The notes under the pieces were generated by a model. That model ran no database searches. It saw only the letters and a program-made list of their open reading frames with translations, and was not told where the DNA came from. Source: Paracoccus amoyensis (GTDB lineage: Bacteria; Pseudomonadota; Alphaproteobacteria; Rhodobacterales; Rhodobacteraceae). From it: 64,000 nucleotides of DNA. The stretch is taken from assembly GCF_014490725.1 (NCBI RefSeq), contig NZ_JACOQL010000002.1, positions 496,001 through 560,000 of the forward strand, given 5' to 3'. Below are positions 46,699-55,035 of this stretch, in pieces. The position numbers were made by a program, and so were the translations under genes. The first letter of the stretch is position 1. Every line of letters begins with the position of its first letter.

Positions 46699-49431
46699 TT
46701 ACGATCTGGGCGTGATCAAGACGCCGCGATCATCCGTGACAACCTGAAATCCGTCGGGAATGTCAAAGCTGTCCTGCAGACGGCGCGTTGCCCGGTCCTC
46801 GTCCGGTTCCTTTTCGAAAGCGGGGGTGAAGCTGATGATCTGCTTCCACGAGCGGGTGATGTTGTCGCAGAAGAACAACACAAGATCGTCCAGCTGAGCC
46901 ATCTCAAGCGCGGCGGCAAGGGATTTTTGTTCCTCTTCGATGATCATGACGGCATCTTCCGGCACGCCCAGTTCCACCAAGGCAGTCTTCATGATGCGCG
47001 GCATTTCATCCGGCGCACGGCCCCGGACATTGTCGTCGCGGTGGCAGATATAGACGTCGAAATGCCCCGCGACCTTGGCCGCGATGTCGCGCACATCTTC
47101 GTCGCGACGGTCGCCGGGGGTGGTGACGCAGACGATGCGTTTGCCCCGCGGCTTCAGCCGGTCCACCAGATCGACCATTGCGCCGATGGCAGCCTCGTTA
47201 TGGCCGTAATCCAGAATGACGCGGAAGCCGTGTTCATCAAAGACGTTCATCCGTCCCGGCGACTGGAAGAACGTGCTGTCGAATGTGCGCAGACCGGTGC
47301 GGATCTGATCCAGCGTTTTCCCAAGTGCAAAAGCCATGGCGCCGGCAAACATCGCGTTTTCGACGTTGTGCAGGGCTTTACCCTCTAGCGTGGCGGGGAT
47401 CAGGTGGGTCCAGATCAGCGGGATCTGGGTGCCGTTGTCGTAAATGACGATCTGATCGCCGTTCATGCCCTGTTCCAAGACAACCGCGCGTTTCCCCAAC
47501 CGGATATGTTCGCGCACCAGTTCATGTTCAGGATTGCGAGTGACATACAGGATATGCTCGGCGGGCGAATAGGACGCCATTTTCAACGTGTATTCGTTAT
47601 CTGCGTTCAGCACGACCGTGCCGCGCGTAACCTCGGCGATGACGCGCTTGACTTTGGCCAGCCCGTCCAGCGTATCGACCCCGCCAAGCCCCAGATGGTC
47701 CGAGGTGACATTCAGCACCGCGCCCACATCGCAGAAGTTATAGCCAAGGCCCGATCGCACGATGCCGCCCCGCGCAGTTTCCAGCACCGCAATATCGACC
47801 GAAGGATCGCGCAGAACCATCTTGGCCGAGACCGGGCCGGTCATGTCGCCCTTCACCGTGACATTGCCGTCGATATAGACCGCATCGGTCGATGTCTGGC
47901 CAACCACATGCCCCGCCATTTTCAGGATATGGGCCAGCATTCGGGCGCAGGTGGTTTTGCCGTTGGTTCCGGTCAGGGCTGCAATCGGCACGCGCGCCTG
48001 ACTGCCCGGCGGGAACAACATGTCCATGATCTTGCCCCCCACATCACGCGGCTTCCCCTCGGACGGAGAGATGTGCATTCGCAGGCCCGGCCCCGCATTG
48101 ACTTCGCAGATCGCGCCGCCGGTTTCACGATAGCTACGGGTAATGTCGGTTGTCAGAAAATCGACCGCGCCCACATCCAGTCCGATTGCCCTGATCGCCC
48201 GCTCTGCCATCAGCTTGTTGTCGGGGTGAATCGTGTCGGTCACATCGACAGCGGTCCCACCGGTCGAGATATTGGCGGTTTTGCGCAGATAAACCTCTTC
48301 GCCCTCGGGTGGGATCGTGTCGGGCGTATAGCCGCGTTCATCCAGCAGACGCAGGGCCGGCGCGTCAAGTTCCAGCCGGGTCAGCATGTTTTCATGGCCG
48401 ACGCCACGGCGCGGATCGCGGTTCACAATCTCGACCAGCTGGGCGATTGTGTGGCTGCCATCGCCTTTGACATGGCCGGGCACGCGGCGGGCGGCGGCGA
48501 CCAGTTCACCATTCACGACCAGCAGGCGGTGATCATCGCCCAAAATCATGCTTTCAACGATGACATCGCGGCCTTCTTCCTCGGCCACGGCAAAGGCTGC
48601 TTCGACCCCTGCTTCATCGGTGATGTTGACGGTTACGCCGCGCCCATGGTTGCCGTCCAGTGGCTTGATGACGACCGGATAGCCGATGCGGTCAGCCGCG
48701 CCCTTGGCCTCTTCCGCGTCATAGACCAGACGCTGTTTCGGCACCGGCAGGCCCAGATCGCTTAGCAACTGGTTGCAGATGTTCTTGTCCGAGGCCAGCT
48801 CGACCGCGATATGGGGGGTCTGGCTGGTCAACGCCGCCTCGATCCGTTGTTGGTATTTGCCTTGTCCGACCTGAATCAGGCTGGCGTCGTTCAGGCGATA
48901 CCATGGGATGTCACGGGCTTCCGCTGCGCGGACCAGTTCCATCGCAGAAGGCCCAAGCGAGCGTTTGTCCGCATAGCGCAGGAAGCGATCGACATGGTCT
49001 TGCAATTCGTCTTTGGCGTCGCCCTGGGCATTGGCGATAGCGGCCAGCAGGTCGCATGCAACTTCGCCCGCTTCCAGCCCGATATCTTCGGAATCAAAGC
49101 TGTAGAAAATCTGGACCATGTCGCGTCGGGCATCGGGTTCTGACCATGCCAGATCGCCGCGCTGACCCGCCGTGCGCTGCAATTCCAGTGCCAGACCTGC
49201 CAGCAAGTCGCCCAAGTCAAACCGTCCGCTGTCCTGCGCATCGGCCAGCCAGCCATCCGCGTCATTGCCGCGCCAACCCGGCAGAACGGCCAGCAGTTGA
49301 TCCAGCGTGCTGCGCCCCAACCGATCCAGCGTTTCGGCGTAAGTCGGGTTGATGTCTACCGTCAGTCGGATCAGCGGTTCTTTCGCATGGATGTTGGGAC
49401 CGACATAGACCGAGGTGGAATCGATATTCAT
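46699..49431 (-). CDS. cphA: cyanophycin synthetase
   Basis: A 910-residue enzyme that polymerises aspartate and arginine into cyanophycin using two ATP per unit. The layout is the CphA1 order: an N-terminal domain (1-~205), an ATP-grasp domain (~210-475; VIKPLDGNHGRGVTVNI, EVNAGPGLRMH) and a Mur-ligase-like domain (from ~480) with P-loop ALTGTNGKTTCARML (488-494), LETARGGIVRSGLGY and TSDHLGLGG. ATG 49431 is used because AGAAGG lies eight bases upstream; GTG 49437 is also possible. The cyanophycinase-like gene follows at once, forming a synthesis-and-breakdown unit. Nitrogen and carbon storage is the expected role. Confidence 0.95.
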   Translation of the reverse strand: MNIDSTSVYVGPNIHAKEPLIRLTVDINPTYAETLDRLGRSTLDQLLAVLPGWRGNDADGWLADAQDSGRFDLGDLLAGLALELQRTAGQRGDLAWSEPDARRDMVQIFYSFDSEDIGLEAGEVACDLLAAIANAQGDAKDELQDHVDRFLRYADKRSLGPSAMELVRAAEARDIPWYRLNDASLIQVGQGKYQQRIEAALTSQTPHIAVELASDKNICNQLLSDLGLPVPKQRLVYDAEEAKGAADRIGYPVVIKPLDGNHGRGVTVNITDEAGVEAAFAVAEEEGRDVIVESMILGDDHRLLVVNGELVAAARRVPGHVKGDGSHTIAQLVEIVNRDPRRGVGHENMLTRLELDAPALRLLDERGYTPDTIPPEGEEVYLRKTANISTGGTAVDVTDTIHPDNKLMAERAIRAIGLDVGAVDFLTTDITRSYRETGGAICEVNAGPGLRMHISPSEGKPRDVGGKIMDMLFPPGSQARVPIAALTGTNGKTTCARMLAHILKMAGHVVGQTSTDAVYIDGNVTVKGDMTGPVSAKMVLRDPSVDIAVLETARGGIVRSGLGYNFCDVGAVLNVTSDHLGLGGVDTLDGLAKVKRVIAEVTRGTVVLNADNEYTLKMASYSPAEHILYVTRNPEHELVREHIRLGKRAVVLEQGMNGDQIVIYDNGTQIPLIWTHLIPATLEGKALHNVENAMFAGAMAFALGKTLDQIRTGLRTFDSTFFQSPGRMNVFDEHGFRVILDYGHNEAAIGAMVDLVDRLKPRGKRIVCVTTPGDRRDEDVRDIAAKVAGHFDVYICHRDDNVRGRAPDEMPRIMKTALVELGVPEDAVMIIEEEQKSLAAALEMAQLDDLVLFFCDNITRSWKQIISFTPAFEKEPDEDRATRRLQDSFDIPDGFQVVTDDRGVLITPRS

Positions 49432-49542
49432 GCGCACTACCTTCTACTAAGGGGCGTTGTCAGGAAGCCCCAGACCGGATCTGTTATCGACTGGAACACC
49501 GACCGCCCGAACAGGCAAGAGCAGTGCCGGAATTGGCAATCT

Positions 49543-50424
49543 TTATTCGCCGATATGCGGAATGATCATGCGCGGAACCGGCGCGTAGTGCAGGATCTTG
49601 CTGGAGTTCGAGCCAAGGAAAACCCGCATCAACGGCCCAAGCCGGCTGGAGCCGACGACCAGCAGCTCATCTTCTTTCCAATCCAGTTTGCTGACCGCTT
49701 CTTCCCATGTCTGGCCATCACCATAGACCGATTGTGGCGCGTCTGCCCCGCTCCATTCGTCACGGATCCGGTCATGAACGCCCTGCGCCTGCCGATGGAA
49801 TTCGTTCATCACCAGATTTTCCACGTCATATCCCGCGATCGAGGGATACATTTGCTTGTCGCGCACGACAAAGGTCGCGATTCGCAGTGACACACCGAAA
49901 TCCTGTGCAATCTCGCTCGCCCTGTGCACCAGTGCGAACGAAGATTCGGTTGACGCGATGGCGCAGGTCACCCGACTGATCCGGTCATAGGGGGCCATGT
50001 ATCGGCAAGGGGCCAGGACGACGGGAACGCGGGCACTGTATAGCAATTCGGTCGCCACCGTGCCTTGCTGAAAACGCCGGGTGGGTGCCTTGCGCGAAGA
50101 ACCAAGGACGATCGCGCTGGCTTCTGTCTCATCCGCCAGGGCTGACAATCCGGCCCCTGCGGAATCGGCTTCGCGCGCGATGAATTCGGCCGGAATGTCA
50201 TCTGGCACGTCCTGTCGCGCGGATGCCAGCGTGGCATTGGCGTGATGTGCCAGAAAATTTGCATATTCCACATCAACCCGCGCGGGCGAGGGGTGATCCC
50301 AGGTCTTTGGCACGATGACCGCAACGACCAGACGCCCCCCCGCCGAACGTGCCAGGATCGTCCCCAGTCTCAACGCCTCGCGCCCGCCCTCATCATGTGA
50401 ATAGCCGACAAGATAGGCTTTCAT
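49543..50424 (-). CDS. tandem universal stress protein (UspA) family
   Basis: A 293-residue protein with two Usp domains (about 1-150 and 155-293). Both carry a nucleotide-loop-like run, SSRKAPTRRFQQGT and SSRLGPLMRVFLGSNS, but the second Gly of the GX2GX9G ATP motif is Arg in each, so ATP binding is doubtful. No signal peptide; cytoplasmic. It overlaps the permease gene by ATGA, so the two are coupled. Upstream of cphA with a 111-bp gap. A tandem Usp beside an amino acid permease is a known pattern for permease-associated stress proteins, as with YbdQ/CstA-like settings, but role is inferred. Confidence 0.85.
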   Translation of the reverse strand: MKAYLVGYSHDEGGREALRLGTILARSAGGRLVVAVIVPKTWDHPSPARVDVEYANFLAHHANATLASARQDVPDDIPAEFIAREADSAGAGLSALADETEASAIVLGSSRKAPTRRFQQGTVATELLYSARVPVVLAPCRYMAPYDRISRVTCAIASTESSFALVHRASEIAQDFGVSLRIATFVVRDKQMYPSIAGYDVENLVMNEFHRQAQGVHDRIRDEWSGADAPQSVYGDGQTWEEAVSKLDWKEDELLVVGSSRLGPLMRVFLGSNSSKILHYAPVPRMIIPHIGE

Positions 50425-51893
50425 CGCGACAGCTCCTCATTGGCTTTCGACCCCTTCTCCAGGATCGAATGGCGCGAGGAGTAAAGGATATACATGATCC
50501 CCGCCAAAATCGCCCAGATCGCCGTCAGCTTGAAGACGATCAGCGACAGGCTGGAGATCAGGTAGAGACAGGAAAGAATGCTGAGGATCGGCAGGACCGG
50601 AAAGAACGGCACCCTGAAGCCGCGCGGCGCATCGGGGCGCTGATAGCGCAGGATGATGACCCCTGCCGACACAACCGTAAACGCCACCAGTGTTCCCATA
50701 CTGGTCAGGTCCCACAGCACCGCCGAAGGCAGGAAGGCCGCAAGGGCCGCGACGCAGCAGCAGACGATGATGGTGTTGGCCGTGGGCGTGAGCGTGTGCG
50801 GATCGACCCGGCTGAAAATCGGCGGCAGCATCCCGTCACGCGACATTGCAAACAGCACCCGGGTCTGACCGTAAAGCACCACCAGCGTCACCGAAAAGAC
50901 GGAAACGACCGCCCCCGCAGACAAGATCACCGAAGGAATGGCTGAGCCGGTAACATTTTGCAGGATAACCGACAGCCCGGCCTCTTGTCCTTCGAACATT
51001 TCTTGCGGCTGGGCGCCAAGGGCCGCGATTGTGACCAGAAGATAAAAGCTGACAACGATGACCAGGGCCAGAATGATCGCCAGCGGCAGATTGCGGCGCG
51101 GATTTTCAACCTCTTCCCCGGCGGTCGACACGGCATCCAGCCCGACAAAGGTGAAGAAGATCGATCCCGCCGCGGCGCTGACACCAGAAAAGCCATGTGG
51201 CGCAAATGGTTGCAGGTTTTCGCTTTTGAACGCCGTCAGCGCGATGATGATGAAAAAGGCCAGCACCGCCAGCTTGACGATCACCATGATGGCATTGGCG
51301 CGCGCCGATTCCCGCGAACCGCGTGTCAAAAGCAGGCAGCACAGAAACACCAGGACGGCGGCAGGCAGGTTGATCAGGCCGTCGCCACCGAACTTCAGCG
51401 AATATCCTTCGGCCACCAGCGGGGCGTGCAACAGCGCACGCGGCAGTTCGTAGCCCGTCGTCGTCATCAGCAGGTTGTGCAGATATTCGCTCCACCCGAC
51501 GGCGACGGCCCCGGCGGACACGCCGTATTCCATGACCAGACAGGCCGCGACCAGAAATGCCAGCCCCTCGCCCAGCGTCGCATAAGCGTAGGAATAGCTG
51601 GAACCGGAAACCGGGATCATCGAGCTCATCTCGGCGTAACACAGTGCGGTCAGGCCGGCAGCAAACCCCGCGATCAGGAATGAAAACAACACCGCAGGTC
51701 CGGCAACCGGAACCTGTTCGGCCAGAACAAAGAAGATCCCGGTGCCGACCGTCGCGCCCACGCCGAACATCGTCAGTTGAAACAGCGTGATCGACCGCTT
51801 CAGTTCGCTATTTTGTCCCTGCGTCTGGGCCACGTAGGTTTCGATGGGCTTTCGCCGCAACAGACGTTGGCCAAGATTTGGCTTGCCACTCAT
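50421..51893 (-). CDS. APC family amino acid permease
   Basis: A 490-residue permease with 12 hydrophobic segments. It starts NLGQRLLRRKPIETYV, then TLFQLTMFGVGATVGTGIFFVL, the APC-family TM1 motif (G-x-G-x-x-G-x-G-I-F), and TALCYAEMSSMIPVSGSSYSYAYATLGEG in parts, which is typical of cationic amino acid transporters (CAT-type). That fits arginine or lysine uptake feeding cyanophycin synthesis, but substrate is inferred. Start ATG 51893 has GAGGGG six bases upstream; GTG 51911 is the alternative. It is the first gene of the five-gene minus-strand cluster. Confidence 0.88.
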   Translation of the reverse strand: MSGKPNLGQRLLRRKPIETYVAQTQGQNSELKRSITLFQLTMFGVGATVGTGIFFVLAEQVPVAGPAVLFSFLIAGFAAGLTALCYAEMSSMIPVSGSSYSYAYATLGEGLAFLVAACLVMEYGVSAGAVAVGWSEYLHNLLMTTTGYELPRALLHAPLVAEGYSLKFGGDGLINLPAAVLVFLCCLLLTRGSRESARANAIMVIVKLAVLAFFIIIALTAFKSENLQPFAPHGFSGVSAAAGSIFFTFVGLDAVSTAGEEVENPRRNLPLAIILALVIVVSFYLLVTIAALGAQPQEMFEGQEAGLSVILQNVTGSAIPSVILSAGAVVSVFSVTLVVLYGQTRVLFAMSRDGMLPPIFSRVDPHTLTPTANTIIVCCCVAALAAFLPSAVLWDLTSMGTLVAFTVVSAGVIILRYQRPDAPRGFRVPFFPVLPILSILSCLYLISSLSLIVFKLTAIWAILAGIMYILYSSRHSILEKGSKANEELSR

Positions 51894-51911
51894 GATCGGC
51901 CCCTCATTCAC

Positions 51912-52391
51912 GTTGATTGACTGACTGGTTGCATAAATGACGATGCGCCGTAACCCCTTGGATCAGGACGGCAATCGGAAAAGGAATGACGTGCTGTTCG
52001 CGCAGCGAAGGCGGTGGCAGGGTAAGAAGTATCTATCTTCGACCATCTTCACCTCACTGAACAAAAAATCCCGCGAAAAACTGGCGGCCGAAAAGATCGC
52101 CGCGTCAGGGTTATGGTTTGTTTATTCAAATCGAAAAATTCTGGCAGGGCAAGGTATCAAAACCCGGCGTTACAGATCGCAACCGCCCCCAAATATGCCG
52201 TTTATGCAGGCCATGTCGCTGAAATTGCCTGTAGGTCGGGCGCTGACCGCATCCAGGGCCGCTGTCCTGCGACAGAATTTCAACGGGCCTGGTCGATGTG
52301 GGCCATGGCGGCCGAGGAAAGCCGCAGTGACGCCTGAACATGACCGGGATATAGGGTGCATGCTGCCGGAACAGGATAGGAAATAATAAAA
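51912..52391. other. gene-free region between permease and tRNA-Arg
   Basis: A ~480-bp stretch without a convincing gene. The open frame at 51937-52386 has no family resemblance and unlike codon use. It must hold the promoter of the permease-Usp-cphA cluster. I found no repeat of the tRNA 3' end, so no att site. Confidence 0.4.
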
Positions 52392-52468
52392 TGGTGACCC
52401 CGGCAGGATTTGAACCTGCAACCTGCCCCTTAGGAGGGGGCTGCTCTATCCAGTTGAGCCACGGGGCC
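52392..52468 (-). tRNA. tRNA-Arg (anticodon CCT)
   Basis: A 77-nt cloverleaf on the minus strand: acceptor GGCCCCG/CGGGGTC (one G-U), D arm GCTC...GAGC, anticodon stem GCCCC/GGGGC with loop CTCCTAA giving anticodon CCT, T arm GCAGG-TTCAAAT-CCTGC, discriminator A and encoded CCA. It reads AGG. It stands alone between the amino acid permease and the divergent LacI regulator. Confidence 0.97.
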
Positions 52469-52568
52469 GCTGACGTTCTTTTGGCGTGGATGGGCCGCTT
52501 TGGCAAGGTTGTCGCGGGGGCGACGCTCGGATAAGATCAGATATTCTTCCTTTACATTCGAGCCGCCA

Positions 52569-53588
52569 ATGACACCTCAACGTCCCCGCCGCCCTTTGAC
52601 CTTGCGTGATGTATCAGAGGCGTCGGGGGTGTCCGAGATGACGGTCAGCCGGGTGCTGCGCAATCGCGGCGATGTTTCGGCGGCCACGCGCGAAAAAGTT
52701 CTGACGGCGGCCAAGACATTGGGTTATGTGCCCAACAAGATCGCGGGCGGTCTGGCAAGTCAACGGGTCAATCTGGTCGCGGTGGTCATTCCGTCGCTGT
52801 CGAATCTGGTATTTCCCGATGTGCTGGGCGGGATTTCGGCGGAGCTGGACGATACAGGGCTGCAACCCGTGATCGGCGTGACGAATTATTCGCCCGCGCG
52901 GGAAGAAATGGTCCTGTATGACATGTTGTCCTGGCGTCCTTCGGGGGTGATCCTTGCGGGACTGGAACATAGTAACGCATCGCGGGCGATGCTGGAAAAT
53001 TCGGGCATTCCCGTCATCGAGATCATGGATACCGATGGCGAGGGGATAGATACGGTCGTCGGAATTTCCCACATCCGCGCGGGTCGCGAAATGGCCCAGC
53101 GTATCCTGAGTGCGGGTTATCGCAGGATCGGTTTCGTCGGCACGCATATGCCCGAAGATCACCGCGCCAAAAAACGCCTGATCGGGTTCGAAGAAGGGCT
53201 GGCCGCCGCCGGCGTGCAGCTGGAAGCGCGTGAATATTATCAGGGCGGGTCGTCGTTGCTGAAGGGTCGTGAATTGACGGAACGTATTCTGGCGCGCGCC
53301 CCGGATCTGGATTTTCTTTATTATTCCAACGATATGATTGGCGCGGGCGGATTGCTGTATTGCCTTGAAAAGGGCCTTTCCATTCCTGATCGGATCGGCT
53401 TGGCCGGGTTTAACGGCGTCGATCTGCTGGATGGTTTCCCGGTGCGACTGGCAACCACCGATGCGCGCCGTGTCGATATCGGTCGCCGCGCGGCGCGATT
53501 GGTGGCGGGCAAGGACGTGCTGTCCGAAGATCGCATTATCGGGCTGAACCCGACTTTCCTGCCGGGGGATACGATCCGCGCTGTGTGA
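52569..53588 (+). CDS. LacI family transcriptional regulator (GntR-like)
   Basis: A 339-residue LacI regulator: DNA-binding head (LTLRDVSEASGVSEMTVSRVL; ATREKVLTAAKTLGYVPNKIAG) and a sugar-binding type-1 effector domain. The head and the effector domain (YYSNDMIGAGGLLYCLEKGL) are like GntR of the gluconate system. Start ATG 52569 fits the family; the frame is open upstream to 52500 without homology. No sugar transport or catabolic genes adjoin, so its regulon is elsewhere. A transcription partner, the S49 peptidase, begins 50 bp downstream. Confidence 0.9.
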   Translation: MTPQRPRRPLTLRDVSEASGVSEMTVSRVLRNRGDVSAATREKVLTAAKTLGYVPNKIAGGLASQRVNLVAVVIPSLSNLVFPDVLGGISAELDDTGLQPVIGVTNYSPAREEMVLYDMLSWRPSGVILAGLEHSNASRAMLENSGIPVIEIMDTDGEGIDTVVGISHIRAGREMAQRILSAGYRRIGFVGTHMPEDHRAKKRLIGFEEGLAAAGVQLEAREYYQGGSSLLKGRELTERILARAPDLDFLYYSNDMIGAGGLLYCLEKGLSIPDRIGLAGFNGVDLLDGFPVRLATTDARRVDIGRRAARLVAGKDVLSEDRIIGLNPTFLPGDTIRAV

Positions 53589-53638
53589 TATGCGGGCCGC
53601 GCCTTGTGGCAGGCGCGGCTTGGCCCTATCTGTGGCCT

Positions 53639-54448
53639 ATGCGTATCCCTTATCTTGATCGTTTCATAAACAATGGGCCAAAAGTTGCTGTCGTGCGTTT
53701 GCACGGCGCCATCGGAATGGCCGGTCGTCGCGGCGGGCTAAGTGACGCCGCACTTGCGCCTGTCATCGAACGTGCCTTTCGCAAGGGGAAGCCCACGGCG
53801 GTGGCGCTGTCGATCAACTCGCCCGGCGGATCGCCCGTCCAGTCGTCGCTGATTGCTGCGCGTATCCGGCGGCTGTCCGACGAAACCGAAACGCCTGTTC
53901 ATGCCTTTGTCGAGGATATGGCCGCTTCCGGCGGTTATTGGCTGGCCTGTGCGGGCGAAAAGATCTGGGCTGATGAAAGTTCGGTCCTTGGGTCTATCGG
54001 TGTGATCTCATCCGGGTTCGGCTTTCAGCATCTGATCGAGAAGTGGGGGATCGAGCGTCGCGTGCATACCGCAGGCCGGTCAAAGTCGACGCTGGACCCG
54101 TTTCGCCCCGAAAAGCCCGAAGATGTCGAGCGGCTGCGCAATGTGCTGGAGCCGATCCATGAGGCGTTCAAGGAGCATGTGATCCGCCGCCGCGGCGATC
54201 GTCTGGCCCCGGATCGCGATCTGTTCACGGGTGAGTTCTGGGCCGGGCGTCAGTCGGTCGATCTGGGACTGGCGGATGGCATTGCCCATCTGGTTCCCAA
54301 GATGAAACAGCTTTACGGCGACAAGACCCGCTTCATCGTTCATGCGCCACGGCAATCGCTGTTCCGGCGGCTGGGCCTGTCGGCCGAGGCCGTGCTGGAC
54401 GCGGCCGAGGAAAGATCCGCGTTCGCAAGGTTCGGGACCGGGGGGTGA
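53639..54448 (+). CDS. S49 family peptidase (SohB/SppA-like)
   Basis: A 269-residue ClpP-fold serine peptidase of the signal-peptide-peptidase family. The nucleophile lies in VEDMAASGGYWLACAGEKIWA (the Ser of AASGGY), with a conserved downstream Lys (SKSTLDPFRP) that forms the Ser-Lys dyad. INSPGGSPVQSS is the oxyanion-side glycine loop. It lacks an obvious membrane anchor, unlike SppA, so it may be cytoplasmic or attached by the small membrane peptide encoded right after it. ATG 53639 is used; the frame opens slightly upstream inside the lacI stop. The stop overlaps the next start by one base. Confidence 0.9.
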   Translation: MRIPYLDRFINNGPKVAVVRLHGAIGMAGRRGGLSDAALAPVIERAFRKGKPTAVALSINSPGGSPVQSSLIAARIRRLSDETETPVHAFVEDMAASGGYWLACAGEKIWADESSVLGSIGVISSGFGFQHLIEKWGIERRVHTAGRSKSTLDPFRPEKPEDVERLRNVLEPIHEAFKEHVIRRRGDRLAPDRDLFTGEFWAGRQSVDLGLADGIAHLVPKMKQLYGDKTRFIVHAPRQSLFRRLGLSAEAVLDAAEERSAFARFGTGG

Positions 54449-54564
54449 TGATCAAGATTGTCATTACCTTCCTGCTGTTCATGGTGGTGCTGGCACTGGT
54501 CAGCGGACCGGGCTTCCGTCGGTTTCTGGCCAAATTGCTGGGGATAAAGTGGCGCGGTCGTTGA
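54448..54564 (+). CDS. 38-residue single-span membrane peptide
   Basis: Starts at the ATG that shares its A with the S49 peptidase TGA (TGATG), so translation is coupled. The product has one hydrophobic helix (MIKIVITFLLFMVVLALV) and a basic tail rich in Arg/Lys (GFRRFLAKLLGIKWRGR), the layout of a small inner-membrane protein with the tail inside. No family recognised. Coupled translation, plausible topology and a G/C-rich third position support it as real. It may tether or regulate the peptidase; that is inference. Confidence 0.6.
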   Translation: MIKIVITFLLFMVVLALVSGPGFRRFLAKLLGIKWRGR

Positions 54565-55035
54565 TCTGGCTGCCCAACCGTTCATGCCGCCTTCAGCGCG
54601 ATACTTGGCTTTTGCAATCGCGCTTTGCGTCGGGTTCTTTTGTTGATGAAAAAACCGCCTGAGCGCAACTTTATTTCGCCTCCGCTCGGCGCTGATACTG
54701 ACCGGCAATGTTCGATTGGGATTGGGCACGGTTGACGTTGCGACAGCTTGACTGACCGGATTTGTCCACTTTCCCAAGTCTTTCGTGCAGGCGGCTGATT
54801 CTTGGTAGTAATTTCGTGATGCACAAAACTGTGAATAAAGTTATTTATAAAAATCAAAGTCTTATGAATGTGCCTAAAAATAAGGCAAAGTTACGGATTT
54901 GTAACGATTGTTGACTGAACTCTCTCTGCCTCACAGGCCTTCCACAGAGTTATCCACAAGAGTCGTGGAAAGCTTATTGCTTGCCTTTGAGGTCTGAAAC
55001 TTGCAGCCCGTGAAAAGAATCACTTCCTTAACGTC
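54565..55035. other. AT-rich intergenic region with two DnaA boxes (possible replication origin or DnaA-regulated promoter)
   Basis: A ~470-bp gene-free gap. By count, 54841-54900 is 25% G+C against well over 60% in surrounding genes. Two exact matches to TTATNCACA occur in opposite orientation: TGTGAATAA at 54830-54838 and TTATCCACA at 54950-54958, flanking the AT-rich stretch. A weaker TTGTCCACT is at 54762. This is the composition of an oriC DUE with flanking DnaA boxes, but only two good boxes are present and neither dnaA nor parAB is in the window. A DnaA-controlled uvrC promoter is the alternative. Confidence 0.4.

Noticed and set aside
47404..48765. 453-codon plus-strand frame within cphA
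   Set aside because: Cyanophycin synthetase on the other strand is complete and in frame.
51937..52386. Open frame of 149 codons between the permease and the tRNA
   Set aside because: No recognisable domain, no Shine-Dalgarno, and composition unlike neighbouring genes; treated as intergenic.
52392..52468. tRNA-Arg as integration site for the cyanophycin cluster
   Set aside because: tRNA-Arg genes often serve as att sites, but no repeat of the 3' end and no integrase or mobile gene was seen on either side.
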